A stretch of 64,000 nucleotides of DNA from Chara braunii. Its lineage: Eukaryota; Streptophyta; Charophyceae; Charales; Characeae. Below the pieces are notes generated by a model, which worked only from the letters and a program-made list of their open reading frames with translations, did not search any database and had not been told where the DNA came from. Every line of letters begins with the position of its first letter. Position 1 is the first letter of the stretch. Made by a program: the position numbers and the translations under genes. Below are positions 30,720 to 43,300 of the stretch, piece after piece. The stretch lies in NCBI GenBank assembly GCA_003427395.1, contig BFEA01000520.1, positions 669,580 to 733,579 of the forward strand. Direction: 5' to 3'.

Positions 30720-31507
30720 ATGCACGTGATTAGTGGAAACCTTTAAGAGTGAAGCGAAATACTACCAAACGAAAAATTGAAGACAAGCATGAAAAAAAAT
30801 CAACAAGGCATATGCACATGACTGGTTGAAGCAACCGAAGATGAAGCGGAACACCACCAAGTGGAAGATTGATGAAAAACATGAGAGCAAATTGACAAGG
30901 CATATGCACATGACTAGTGAAAGCTTCCAAGAGTGAAGCGGAACACCATCAAGTGAAAGATTGACGAAAGCATGAGAGAAACTTGACAAGGTGCATGCAC
31001 ATGACTAGTGCACGCTCCCAAGAGTGAAGCGGAACACCACGAAGTGAAATATTGACGAAAAGTATGAGAGAAACTTGACAAGGCATATGCGCATGACTAG
31101 TGAAAGTTCCCAAGAGTGAAGTTGAATATTACAAAGAGGAAGATTGACAAAATGAATGAGTGAAACTCGATAAGACACATGCACATGACTAGTGGAAGCA
31201 GCCAAGACTGAAGCGAAACATCACCAAGTGGAAGATTGACGAAAAGCATGAGAGAAACTTGACAAGGCACATGCACATGACTAGTGGAAACACCAAAGAG
31301 TAAAGCGAAACATTACAAGCAGAAGCTTTACGAAAATAATGCCTGAAACTTGAGAAGACACATGCACATGATGAAAAACATGAGTGAATTTTGACAAGAC
31401 ACATGCACGTGACTACTGGAAGCACCCAAGATTGAAGCGAAATACACCCAAGCGGAAAATTTGGATAAAACTTGACAAGAAGTACGACAAAACATATGCA
31501 CAAGGCT
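30720..31507 (+). repeat. Satellite with about 91-bp unit
   Basis: CATATGCACATGACTAGT-like words recur at about 30809, 30901, 30992, 31084, 31176 and 31268 (91-92 bp apart), each followed by GAAGCGGAACACCA-CAAGTG and GATTGA-GAAAA-CATGAGAG. Later units are shorter. The overlapping minus-strand frames are translation artefacts of the array. Confidence 0.92.
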
Positions 31508-32915
31508 CTTTGAAGCAAAAACTAAAGTAGCGATTTACATTGGAGTGGAGAAATGGATAAAATTAGAGAGAAAGAAAAACTCACTCGACTATAAGAAACA
31601 AAAATGAAAGTAGTGATTTACACCCAAGTGAAAACTTGAGCAAAACTTCAAAGAAAATATGACAAAACACATACACAAGGTTAGTTGAAGCAAAAACCAA
31701 ATTAGCGATATACATGGGAGTGGAGAAATGCGTAAAACAAAAGAGAAGGAAACTCACTACACTAGAAGAAGCAAAAACCAAAGTAGCGATTTACACCCAA
31801 GTGAAAGATTGCGCAAAACTTAGAAGAAAAGATGACAAAACACATGCACAAGGCTAGTTGAAGGAAAAATCAACGTAACGATTTATATGGGAGTGGAAAA
31901 ATGGACAAAAAAAGAAAGAAGGAAACTTACTACACTAGAAGAGGCAAAAATCTAAGCAGTGATTTACACCCATAAAAATTTGGAATACAATATGACAAAA
32001 CATATGTCCAATAATAGTTGAAGAAAGAATCAAAGTAGTGATTTACATGGGAGTAGAGAAATAGACAAAAAAAGAGAGAGCGAAGCAAGAAACGGGAATC
32101 AAATTAACGATGTACACCCAAGTTGAAGATTGAGCAAAACTTTGAAAAAACGATGACAAAATGCATGCACAAGGCTAGTTGAAGCAAGAACCAGAGTAAC
32201 GATTTACACGGGAGTGCATAAAATCACAAAACAAGAAAGAGGGAAACTCAATACAATAGAAAAAACAACAATCAAAGTAGGATTCGCCCTCAAGTGGAAG
32301 ATTGAGCAGAACTTGGAAGAAAATGTGACAAAACACTTGCACAATCCTAGTTGAAGCAAGAATCAAAGTAGCGATTTACATGGGAGTCGAGAAACAGAAA
32401 AACAAGAGAGAAATAAACTCAATGTACTAAAAGAAGCAAGAATCAAATAGTGATTTACCCCCAAGTGAAAGATTGAGCAAAACTTGAAAGAAAATATGAC
32501 AAAACACATACACAAGGCTACTTGAAGCAAGAACCAAACTAGCGATTACATGGGAGTGCAAAAATGGACAAAATAAAAGAGAGGGAGAGAAACCCACTAT
32601 ACTAGAAGAAGCAAGAATCAAAGTAACGATTTACACCGAACTAAAAAATTGAGCAAAAATTAGAAGAAAAAATGACAAAATAAATGTAGAAAGCAAGTTG
32701 AAGAAACAACCAAAGCAGCAATTTACATGAAAATGGAGAAATGGACAAAACAGGGGAGAAGGAAGCCCACTGCACTAGAAGAAGCAATAATCAAAACAAC
32801 GATTTACACCCAAGTGGAATATTAAACAAAAATTAGAAAAAAATATGACAAAACATATGCAGAAGACTAATTGAAGCATGAACCAAAGTAACGATTTACA
32901 TGAGAGTGTAAAGAA
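31508..32915 (+). repeat. Satellite with about 173-bp unit
   Basis: About eight units marked by [AG]GCGATTTACACCCAAGTG-like words at 31612, 31785, 31958, 32106, 32277, 32448, 32623 and 32798. Each also contains a half-unit with GATTTACATGGGAGTG-AGAAATGGACAAAA. ACAAAACACATGCACAAGGCTAGTTGAAG links it to the 91-bp satellite on the left, suggesting that a two-part unit evolved from the shorter one. Confidence 0.92.
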
Positions 32916-32934
32916 TGAAACACACAACTGACTA

Positions 32935-33221
32935 TGAACTTTGCTCATGGAATGTATGTCTTACTAAGTTTCCCCATTGTTGCTGAGTTTTATAAGTCTG
33001 TGTGGGTGTGTGGTTGCCGATTTCCATGCCTATTTGAGTGCTTGTTAGCTTGAATGTGTGTGTGACCCGCAATGACACTTGGTTGTTCCGAAGACCTGCA
33101 GGACCGGTATTTACTTGTGGCCATAACATTAAGGGTTGCAGCGAGGAAAACACTCAATTGGCGAGGAAAGAGGCCGTGATACTTAGAGCAGCGAAAAACA
33201 CTCAAGTAGCAGGTAGGCCGG
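32935..33221 (-). repeat. Dispersed repeat, copy 2 (inverted relative to 5606-5895)
   Basis: The reverse complement matches copy 1 from CGGCCTACCTGC through CGCTGCAACCCTTAA and GCGGGTCACAC to ACTTATAAAACT. It abuts the end of the satellite array. Coordinates are limited to where I can align the two. Confidence 0.7.
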
Positions 33222-33739
33222 TGTCGCACTTTTTCCAGCCGAATCGCTTCAGGCGACCGGAAAACCAACAGACTGTAACGCAGGGTTTTGGATGTGATTG
33301 CAATAAATAAAAAATAAATTAATTAATGCAAATCCTTTCCTGTTGTGTGCGTCCGGCTTCGAGCGANACCCTTCAATTGCGGTCTTCGCCAGTCCCCGGT
33401 CTTAGGAATCTTTTATTTTGATTCGGAACCGTGAAGAATCATGCAAATAATAATAATGAAATACTGATATGTCATGCATACATTAATTATGTCAATCTGA
33501 TTTTGAGAACTGTGACAGAATCATCCGCAAGAGCAATCATCAAGCGAAAATAATGCGAGGAGCAAAACCGACTGACTCGAGTAGTCAAATGAATGAGGAA
33601 AGAATGAGAACTCATAATAGTCTCATAAAATACATATGGAAGAGAGCATGACCAACACCAATCGAGAGTCCTCACTCATCCCTCTAAACTTCACACTCAA
33701 TCTCTCATTCTGCGGTCTGTCTTTTGGGCTTTTTGCCAT
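33222..33739. other. Intergenic, AT-rich, no gene recognised
   Basis: No domain or repeat is identified. One N lies at 33367. Confidence 0.5.
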
Positions 33740-34400
33740 GCCTTCGTGCTCTCTGAGGTTGTCGCCTCTGAATGTAAAACCACCTGAAGCCTGCTAGTTC
33801 CCAATACTTCCATCCAAGTCCCATGATACAGAAGTCAACCATGGCACAAAACTCCTCCCATAGAGTGGGGAGATATGGCTAAGAGAAAATGCCTCTCCTG
33901 AGATGTGGGAACTCAGAGGGCTCAATCACTGCCTCGTAGTCTATCACTGCAGGCGATATGTATCTCTTGAGCAACTTCGATTCCCCTTTGAGTCACTGAG
34001 ATGTGGGAACTCAGAGGTCTACAAGGTCACCCCAGCATGATCCGTTAGTGAAGTAGTAAGGAACCGGAGATTTGGGGTAGTCGGTAAAAAGCTTGGGGCC
34101 AAAACTGTAAACTAGCTTCGATTCCCCTTTGAGTCTCTCAGCTTTCCATTGTACGAACCTCGCTGCTGCCACCCAAACAGCGTCAAAGTGCGGATGTGCC
34201 TCATTCCCTTTCTTCAGGTATATTCGCAGGTCCTTCACTACTCCTCCCGCAAATTCAGTGAGAGCGACGAAGATTGACAGATTTTTGCGCCTGAAGCTGT
34301 CAATCGTGGCATAACTGTATGGAAAACTCTCCTTTGAGGCTACCCAATTGAGCCTGTCGAGGACAGGCTGCTCGACCGAGATGGGGTTGATCTCTCTCAT
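33740..34400 (-). pseudogene. Solitary type-1 repeat domain (relative of elements D/E)
   Basis: The minus-strand frame 34011-34400 (129 codons) matches the domain repeated upstream of gag in elements D and E. It has L-N-W-V-A-S-K, then F-P-Y-S-Y, a hydrophobic strand, D-L-R-I-Y-L-K-K-G, a Trp nine residues later, a K-Y-x-F-like strand, and P-Y-Y-F-T-N-G-S-C-W at the end. Downstream, to about 33740, protein-like segments with L-W-E-E-F and K-Y-W-E-L lie in another frame, suggesting a second, decayed unit. No pol is adjacent, so this is an orphan fragment. Function unknown. Confidence 0.6.
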
Positions 34401-34550
34401 GTGCTTAGGTAAGCAGTTACTCCCAGATAGAGGGAGAAGAGACTGTGCTTTATTGACGGGGCGTCCGCTGCTTGAATGTCCTTTGAATACTGTTGAATGC
34501 CGCTCTAAATGCTGTTCTGAATGCCGTTCTGAATGCTAACTGACTGCCGA

Positions 34551-34740
34551 TCAGGAAACTAAATGATTGTTGATCAAGAAGTTGATTGATTGCTGATCAG
34601 GAAGTTGATTGATTGCTGAACAGAAAGTAGATTGATTGTTGATCAGAAAACTGATTGGCTGCTGATCAGGAACCTGATTGGTTACTGATAAAGAAACCGA
34701 TTGGCTGTGGATCAGAAAACTGATTGGCTGCTGACTGAGA
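34551..34740 (+). repeat. 23-bp minisatellite
   Basis: About eight units of AGTTGATTGATTGCTGATCA-GA type, each 23 bp. Peptides read across it (N-Q-L-P-D-Q-like on the minus strand) are artefacts. Confidence 0.9.
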
Positions 34741-37700
34741 TCTGATGCCAAAGTAGTAGGTCCCTATACAATGGTCACTTAATAACTGGATGCAACTGTT
34801 GTTCTGCTGGCTGGTATCTGCCACTTGAGAGTTCCGGTAGAGTACTGATCGAGCACCGATTATGTACTGATTGATCACTGTCCACTTAATAGCAACGCGG
34901 TGCACTGCTCACTTGGCAACTGTTAAGAAAACAGGTCGCTAATGACAGCCCAATTCACCCGAGTTTGGTCTTGGCCTGCTCAACAGTCTCTACAAGAGAG
35001 TAGGTAATGTGTAGCTTACCATCGTGACTGTAGAAGTAAGTCACGTATTCTATGAATTTTTTTCCTGGTGACCATCCGAACTGTTTGTTCTCGCTGATAC
35101 TGCCTATGAGATTCTGTATCCTGACACGCCTCATCTTCCCATCTCCCTACTCCGTTTCAGTAGATGGTATAGGACATCACCAGAGTATCACAGTTGTACA
35201 TGATTCTCAAGGAAAAAAAAAACGAAAACCCTGCTATTCATAGTATTGGTATAAGATAGAAGAGTTCGTTAAGTTCTGACCATTTGTTGCAGTTACACGC
35301 TGCTAAGATTCTCCTACTGGCTGATTACCTGTTGCATGTTTTCAACCAATAAGAACCAGGACTATATAGTTCCAATTTGCTTACTATATGTGCTTTCCAG
35401 ATCATTGACTTTGCTTTACTCTGCTTGTATGCAGCACGGAGGTGGGTTTGTTACTAGCACGCAGAAACTCTCCTGTCTACTTATCCTCTTTCGTCCTACT
35501 GTGTAAGTTGACAACGCAAAACTTTCCCTCACTTCGTCTCCACTTATTCTTCAGGTCTCCCTTAGTCTGCCCCCTTGAATCAAGTTGCCCATGACACTGA
35601 GGGTCAGGGGTAATTGATCTGTGATCTGCATCATCCAACAATCGTTAATCATTGGGGCATCCAAGGAGGAACATGCAACAATTATCTCACACTACAATCA
35701 GCATAGCATCAACCCTTTAATAAACCTAAGCCATGCTTTCCCATAAACCGTTTGCCTCAATAATTCAGATAGCGCATGTCCTTCTATGACAAGTAGTAAT
35801 AGTCCGTACAGATCCGGGCTTTCATGTTCAGGTGATGGCGGTCAGAGGAATCATCCACAAATCAACTTCAATACTGACCCAGTGACCTTCTTAAAATAAC
35901 ACACAGACACTGACCCTTTTCTCAGGGTGTCAGCGTCGGCCAGGCGTAGGCCACGTCCAAAACGGCAAAAGCACACGTGCAATGTCGGATACCATACCTT
36001 TGGGATAATGATATACTCAGCTATAGAAAGGTACTTTGAAACCCAGGGAAAACCGACACTGGGATTTCTCACCCATAACAAAATCACTCAGAGCGTTTTG
36101 CCTCAGGCAACCCACTCGTAATTCAAGCATATCAAGCATTCTAAGTACCCTCGCCTAAAGCATGGCTCACCCACATACTTCATGCCATTACAAAGCTCGT
36201 CCCTACACCATTCTTGCTAGATGAAGATCAAGGTTTTGGACCTAGTCGAGTCCTTGTGAATTGGTTTATATGCAAGGTCGCCCTGTACTCAGCATCACGA
36301 CCACAGGCGTGAGCAATCTCGCTCAAGACCGTGTATACATTAAGATTTTCCACGGATAAGGTGCAGTTCACGAGTAACACAGATCGAGACCTCGAGCATG
36401 TTACATGCTTCCCTGCCTGGTCGGTACAACAAAGCATCAGGCATGACTGACGCATGTATGCAACTCAGGTAAGTTACAGACCCCAATCTCGTCAACTTGT
36501 GACATCTGGGTTTAGTCATGCGTTTCGCTACCCCACATATAGCACAAAACCCCCCTTTGTTCAATCCCTCACGTCTATTCGTCGCCATGGGTACAAAAAG
36601 GTTTAACGAGCGCTCTCACACACACCAAGTAGAATAGGAGCCTCTAATCACCATCAAACAAGAGTTTAGCTAGGAGGTAGGCAACGTTTCGCAGTATTTT
36701 CTTTTTCCCCATCAACGGTACAAAATAACGCTGACGAGTATCAACCCACTAAGCCCTCAGATCAAGCCGCCAAAATTGAGATCCTCACTAGCCCTGTTCA
36801 CTGACAGTTATGACACTTTAGGACAAGTCTTTTCCACTATCTTAACATGGATGCTGTAACTGAGCTAGTAGCCTACCTTGAAGGTGAGTTATAGGTCCAC
36901 TAGCACAATCACTTGATTTAAATAGGTCACAAGAGTGCCCACGATTCAACAAGTGCCTTTTTGGCTTTACTGTTCTCAGTGATACACACGCCGTGTAAGT
37001 AACGGAACTTTATTAAGCATTTGTACCTGCAAGGTACTTCAATGAGCTATGTCGTAAGACTTGAATTCACGCATTACCCCAGGAACCCCACTATTACTCT
37101 GTAGACAAACAACACATCCATCCATTCAAGCTCACTTTGCACTTTAACAGGAGGACGTCAACAACATGCGATAAAAAAATTGTTTAACAACTGGAAGACC
37201 AAAAAAATTGTGAGCTGGTACTTCATTCTTAATGTTGACACTGATGTTTACGGCAGCTACACTAGATTTGTGACTGCCTCATGCTACTCGATCAATGAGT
37301 ACTGTACACAAGATCCCTCCGATCAGATACTGCTCGCTCCGCAACCTTTCACTTTTACATGAACAACGACAAAAATATTTCAAATTCATTAACCGTCTAA
37401 AACTATTATTATCTAGCTAATCACCGATTTAAATAGGCGCCTTAATGCACATTTTCCCCATAGTAATACCTGACAAGATCTTACCCTCGTCCGTAACTTA
37501 GTTGATAATTTCCCCCTGATTAGTCCTGTGTCCCGCATTGCCACTAACGGGCATGAGAAAACTCTCTCCCCTTTTGTTCATTGCCATTAAGCGGGGCTCA
37601 TCTAACCTTGGTATTGCAGAAGAGATGGCCACGTGTACCAACAAAGTGTATCTCCTGTCAGCCTCTGCTCTTCGTTTACAATATCCCCCGATTGCGATCT

Positions 37701-40700
37701 GTATCACATCTAGTATACCACTGCAAAATCATATCGACTCATGGAGTGAAAGTGATAAGGATCGTGACTCAAAACCAATAGAGCAAGAATTAATAGACAT
37801 CACGAGCTCCATAGTTGAGTGGCTTATGCAGGGTATAACAAGAATGTCAGTTCACTCTTCCTTCAGTGTACCTTACTGCGTTGTCCCGTCTACCTACTTT
37901 CTAATCACACAGGCACTAAGAGAGGGACACCATGGCCAATGCCAAACTCAAGCGGCGTGTCGCGCGTGCTCGCACATTCCCGTGAGAAAGACCGACCCCG
38001 TAATTGGTCACGCGGGGTACGCAAGCTAACTGAACCCTTCGATCGTCCGGAGCTCTAGTGAGAGCTCCCTCTTTCTCTCTTTCGTACACCACTTGGCATT
38101 GCGGTAGTATGACTGCCGACTGTCACACAATTATCTTGGCAAGCTTGAGAACGTTCCCTGTTGCCAACAGTGATTAGTAGTTGAGTAGCCGACCTCATTG
38201 ATGCAAGCGGAGATTTGAGGCAATCAAACACCTGACGCGCCTTAATGCATTTGCCCAGTACAAGTGACTTAATCAGAGCTGCCCCCTCGGTTGTAGTTAG
38301 TTAGCACGCCTGGCCCCCCCCCTTTCACACCACTGTCCTGCATGTGCGTCTGCACATACGACGTCCTATGCAGTCCGCGCACACTTGACGGTTAGCTCCC
38401 TATCTTATTGTCACACGTGAGCGTGCTAAAACCTCCCTATTGCTTGCTCGTCCAAGAATGTTGTCGTAGCGACTCCCGCACTCTGGTTCTCACGCGTGTC
38501 CACCTTTTCTGGCTCATTGCGCACTGAAGTCAAGTTGACGTCAGCTTTCTGAACATACTTCCTGCACGCGCTCTCCACACGGTCTAGTCCATCTCTCGTA
38601 CCCACTATCCGTCGCGTCCCTGCTGCTCTCTCGTAGCAAGCATACACTCCCACAATCACAACTCGATCTCTAGATGTCGTGGCCACGCTTCGTCAGCACA
38701 AGAGTCATACAAGCGATGAGACTGACTGCCCCAGAAAACGATGGAAAGGACGCGTGCTCATTCTTACTACAACCCCCCGTCTCTGCTCGATTACTTGTGT
38801 TGACCTCTGCTAGAATCCCCTCTCTTGTCCCTGCTACTACGATTATCCGCGCTCCTTTCCTCTGCCTCCCGTTTTCTCTGTCGCGAGTCCTCTGGGACTC
38901 CGCTGCCGCGCACAAGCCTCGGCCCCGCCTTCCACAGGCTGTGCCAGGGGGTGGTTCTTGCGAACCTGGCCCGGCCTGTTCCAGGACTGAAGGTCCGTCT
39001 CCTGGTCCCCTGCTTCACTCATCTAACTCTCGCCGCCTGAGTCCCTGTCCAGGTGGGCCTGTTCTCGGTCCACCGTGTCTACTGAAGTCCCAGTCTCATA
39101 ATGCGCCACCGTTACCTACATCCTCGCCGTAACCCCATCCCTTCTGCAGCGTCGCTCGGCCCGATCCTTCGCTTCTGTTATAACATCCTGCAGTTTTGGG
39201 TTAGTCCTCATTTCCTCCTCTTTAGCCCCTTCCACATTGATCTTCAGCCTCAGTTTGTCTTCCCCATCGTAACTGAGCATCACCGTAATCCAGGGCCCTT
39301 CCCCAGACATGGGTTTCCAACGGGTCTGAAGGTACCAGTAGCCTGGCCTATAGCCGTGCACTGCCATAGCCAGACCCTCTCTCTGCAGACCTTGCACCAG
39401 CCCAGTCTGCTGTCCTCGAGTAGTCAGTACCAAGCTGCTCAGCTTGCAAAGCAAACGCACACTGACAATCTCTCGTTCACCCACTAAGACCGCCTAGCCT
39501 TCTACTTGCAATAAGCTAACACTCAACATGGCATGATTACTCAGGACTAGCTTGCAAACGCCAGTCTCCTTTTCCTCTTATAAACTTTTCGTCTACCGTG
39601 ACCCCTGTGTTCTAAACAAGGGATCAACCCAATAAAGTCTATTAATAAAAATAGAGAAAATACTTTATTGGGAGGAAAAAGTTAGAACCAACTAACAACA
39701 CGGAAATTCAAAAGCAGTACTACAACTGTCATGGGCTAACCTTTGCGTGAAAAGACTGCTATGCTTAGCGCGGTGGTCCCATAACGGAACACTGACCGAG
39801 GCTCCCTTCCCTCTAAAATGAACCATCGGCCTATTCTTTTCGAGTACCCGTGTCCGATGGCAAGGAGGGGGCTTATGACCTCCCATGGGGGTGATAAACC
39901 TCCTACCAATGCGGTCGCGGGTTGCCCCTCTTTTGAGGTACTAACCCGCAAAACCCCAGTCGGACAGACTCGGCGCAGGGAAAACAGCGAAGAGTTGAGC
40001 CAATCTGTACCATCAGACGACGGTCAAGTTTCAAGATTGATCCGCCGACACCTCGAGATGACAGGCCGATTCGAAAACCGAGTTTGACTAATCTCATGAA
40101 AAGGGAAATCAAGTAATAATATCAATAATAGTAATAATAATAACAATAATAAGAAAAAAAAAGAAAACGTAACGACAGCGCAACTAGAGGCCGTCAGATT
40201 TCCCTGAATTAAGGCTGACAGTTCAGTTGCGCAGATTAGATCCCCAACTTTCTTTTCATTTTTTTTTTTACATTTTATTTTCTTTCTTGCTTCCTTTGCT
40301 TAACTCCCTTTTCTCTGACAGCGACCACTGCTCCAAACACCTAACCCATAACCTGGCAGAGGGACACTCGGCGCGCAGTAGAAAAAGCCGCGCCCGTCCC
40401 TCTGTCTTTGCGTCCCAGGGCAACCCGACGGCTACCAGGATCACAGGCCGGTAGTGCTCTGCTGTACAGCAGGGCGCCGAGCCTGCGTGGACCAATGGAA
40501 AGCCCTGTGGCGCACTCTTTTGCAGAGGGCAAACACCTACAGGCCGATCCGTTCTAAGGCACCACCCCGGTATCTCAGCGTTACTGTGGAGTTTAGACAA
40601 CAGACCAAGCCACTACATGTCCGAAACACTGGTACCAGATCAGGGACTTTGGCTCACAAAGGAGGGTCGGGACACCTCGCCCTCCGACATGATACCAAAC

Positions 40701-41000
40701 CCCCACCCAGCATCCCCGCTGGGTCGAAACTCGTGGGGCGCTTAGTATAAAGCGACACTTAGTTTAGGACTCTCATTCATCTTTTGCGTATCGCCGCGAC
40801 TCGTCGTAGTATTTTTGCGGCCATCAACCTTTTCCTGCCGTAGCATCTTCTTATCTTTCTCCTTCTTTACTTAGCGTCTTCTTCTCTTTTCCTTTTTTCT
40901 TTCTTATCGTGCATGCAACATCGCAGCGTGATCTGCGCCGCTACCTTTGCCCCTTTGTAGTCCCCTTTGCTGTTCATTTCTCTATGTTTCGTCTCCTTAA
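34741..41000. other. Intergenic, no gene supported
   Basis: The longest frames (37538-38029 and 38674-39132, both plus) have no recognisable domain, overlap opposite-strand frames and lack clear gene signals. 40095-40150 is an AAT-rich simple stretch. A pyrimidine-rich stretch (40845-41057) leads into the ORF at 41058. I see no RNA gene. Confidence 0.5.
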
Positions 41001-41057
41001 ACAACGTTGTTCATCTCTCTCTGTTTTATCTCATTAAACAGCGCTCGATCTCTCACC

Positions 41058-41495
41058 ATGCCTGAGGCTCGTAGAGGACAGGGAAGAGGAAGAGGTGGTA
41101 GAGGCGGGAAAGCACGTGAAGAGCCACCGACTCGAGCACTGCGCGAATATAGCTCGGAGGAGGAGGAAGACGAGCCACGAGGCTATGGTGCTCATTCGAG
41201 ACCCCATCCTCGCCAGTCTTTTGCTGCGTGGTATAAGATGACTCCATCCCCGGACAGGATGGAGTATTTTCAGAAGAAATTCGAAGCTCGCTACGGCGCG
41301 CCCAACACTTCCTCTCCCCCTTACACGCCCAAAGACCCCATCACACCTACGGCGAGTAGGGTCCTAGTGACCGTCCCCTCTGTTCCTTGCGCTGCTCCCT
41401 CTACCCCTTATTCCAATGGTTGTACCCTCCTCTGCATCTTCTTCCTTCTTTCCTTGCTCCAGGTTGAGCTCATGATAATCCTCTACATCTTGTAG
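41058..41495 (+). pseudogene. Truncated RG-rich gag-like ORF
   Basis: The ATG at 41058 (context CACCATGCC) follows a long pyrimidine-rich leader. The protein starts with a basic stretch of G-R-G/R-G-G repeats, then S-S-E-E-E-E-D-E-P and a compact segment with S-F-A-A-W-Y-K-M and E-Y-F-Q-K-K-F-E-A-R-Y, then a Pro/Thr/Ser linker. After about 41410 the composition turns abruptly hydrophobic, up to the stop, and the opposite strand carries a better frame there. I read it as the 5' end of a retrotransposon gag cut off by unrelated sequence. A short host RGG protein is the alternative. Confidence 0.45.
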
Positions 41496-41640
41496 GCGCG
41501 ATTTCTTTTCAGTTTTCTGAATCGGCTCCTTCTTCAAGACTTTTAATTCATGCATCACTTCATAATGTCCCTGACTTAAGAGTTTGAATACCTTGAGGCC
41601 AAGGATGCACGTTCCTCGTGAACCAGACCGCTTGTCGGCC
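41413..41640 (-). pseudogene. Charged coding remnant opposite the gag-like ORF
   Basis: The minus-strand frame reads K-V-F-K-L-L-S-Q-G-H-Y-E-V, then a Lys/Glu-rich stretch and D-Y-H-E-L-N-L-E-Q-G. It looks protein-like (no low-complexity codon bias) but I cannot name it. It could be the tail of another retroelement protein, adjoining the gag-like ORF tail to tail. Confidence 0.3.
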
Positions 41641-41839
41641 GCTAATTAAATTTAAGAAGGATTATGTTAATTTTCCGTTTGCTGCCAGTTTTAACCCCTT
41701 GTCATTCAGGGATCTGTTCTCAATCTGAACTTTATGTCAGATAAAGGTTACCTCAACCTTTACCTTGGCTGAAAAATCGAACACATTGCCAGTCTGATAC
41801 CGATGCGTGTGGTACTCGTTCAGTCTCCCATGCTGGGAG

Positions 41840-42010
41840 TAGGGCATACCAAACCCTTTTTCTGTTTTTCTGGCCTGAGTGAGGTATCTTCTCCTCTCGA
41901 GTGACTCAGGGGATACCAAACCCTGTTTTCCTTTTGTAGTCTGAGTGAGGCGTCTCCTCAACTTCTCAGATAGAAGGAAAGGGATACCAAACCCTTTCTT
42001 TTTTTTCTGG
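41840..42010 (-). repeat. Tandem repeat, about 68-bp unit x3
   Basis: GGGATACCAAACCC recurs at about 41843, 41911 and 41981, with CTGAGTGAGG-TCTCCTC between. The minus frame gives a repeated K-G-F-G-x-P and R-R-L-T-Q-like peptide, which I treat as repeat-derived. Confidence 0.7.
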
Positions 42011-42894
42011 TATGGGAACTTCAAATAAATCTTTGTATACCTGCAAACCAGCGAGTCCCACATACAACAACTATGCCCCAGCAAGCAGGCTTCCCGACAG
42101 TTATGAGCCAAGCAACAAGTAAACAAAATGAAACCCGAAATAAAATAAGATAATAATAAAATAACAAAATAATAAATTAATAAACACAAAAAAAAACGAT
42201 CCTTCTCACCCAAGAGTTTATTGATTGCCTTGGTTTTGGCCCACCACTGGCCAGGAATGTCAGACGTCCCGTCAGTCTGACATACCTCATTCGGCCTGCC
42301 TCAGGCCAGGACTAGTCAGACCATTTGTCTTGACAGCCTCTTTGACCTGCCTCCAGGTCAGGACCAGCATACCCACCACTCGAGTATGGGAGCCCTTTGG
42401 CACTCTCGCCAAGACACCCAGACTATAGCGGGTCTGGTCACCCTGTGACAATAGACCTCCCGTCAGTCAAACTGCCCCGAACCCGGATTTGACCACTGCG
42501 GTCGGGGACCGGCTCACCCACCAGTTTTTGGCCAATGGCGCTGGCTGCCCCGCCCAAATTCTTGAACGTAGGACCCGGTCTAACTACGATTCAAGGCTCT
42601 GACGAACCTTACTGGATTGCATCCTCTGACTGCGGTAGGGTTTCAGCTGAGCCCTTTCGACTTCACAGGCCAGACCATCGGAGCCTTAGCGTCAATCGAC
42701 TACGGAATTCGACACTCGCGTCTGGGACCTGCTGACCCCACCAGACTGCCACCTAGTGAGGTAAGGCTCTGGCTGGCCCCGACAATCAATGCATCCTTAG
42801 GTTAGAGAAGACCCCAGGCACAAACAATCAGGCAAGCACATCATAACCCACAAGCAGACTGCCCATGCCCCACAACAGGACAAACATTTCTCAA

Positions 42895-43300
42895 GAGACG
42901 TCCCTTCAGTCTCAAGAGGCACTGAACAGCAACATGATAACCAGTACCAAGCCCTTACAGGAGACCTCCCTTCAGTCTCAAGAAGGATGCTTAGTGCTGG
43001 CCCCAGAGAGGTCTCTTCCCTCAGCTGGGAATTTCTTTTGCAAGAGATGCCCCGTCAGTCCCAAGGAAATACTGAAATGCTGATCTCAGAGAGGTCTCTT
43101 CCCTCATCTGAGTGAAGACAAACAACTTAGTCAAGAGACATGAAGCCCCTCCACTGACAACTCTCAGCCAGGTAAAGCTGAACTTCTTTATGTCTGTCCT
43201 CATCTGAATTTCTTAGATGGACAACTCAGTCAAGAAACACGAAGTCCTTCTGCTGACAACTCTTAATCAGGCAGAACTGAACTCCTTTATGTCCATCATG
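42895..43300 (-). repeat. Two tandem duplications near the 3' side of element D
   Basis: TCCCTTCAGTCTCAAGA occurs at 42901 and 42967 (66-bp offset). AACT-AGTCAAGA-AC with CTGACAACTCT and GTAAAGCTGAACT-like words occurs at 43122 and 43222 (100-bp offset). These could belong to the 3' LTR or untranslated region of element D, but no LTR pair can be established. Confidence 0.6.

Noticed and set aside
37538-38029. 163-codon frame as a gene
   Set aside because: No domain, no clear start context, overlaps another frame; composition like its intergenic surroundings.
38674-39132. 152-codon frame as a gene
   Set aside because: Pro/Ser/Leu-rich, no recognisable domain, opposite-strand frame equally open.
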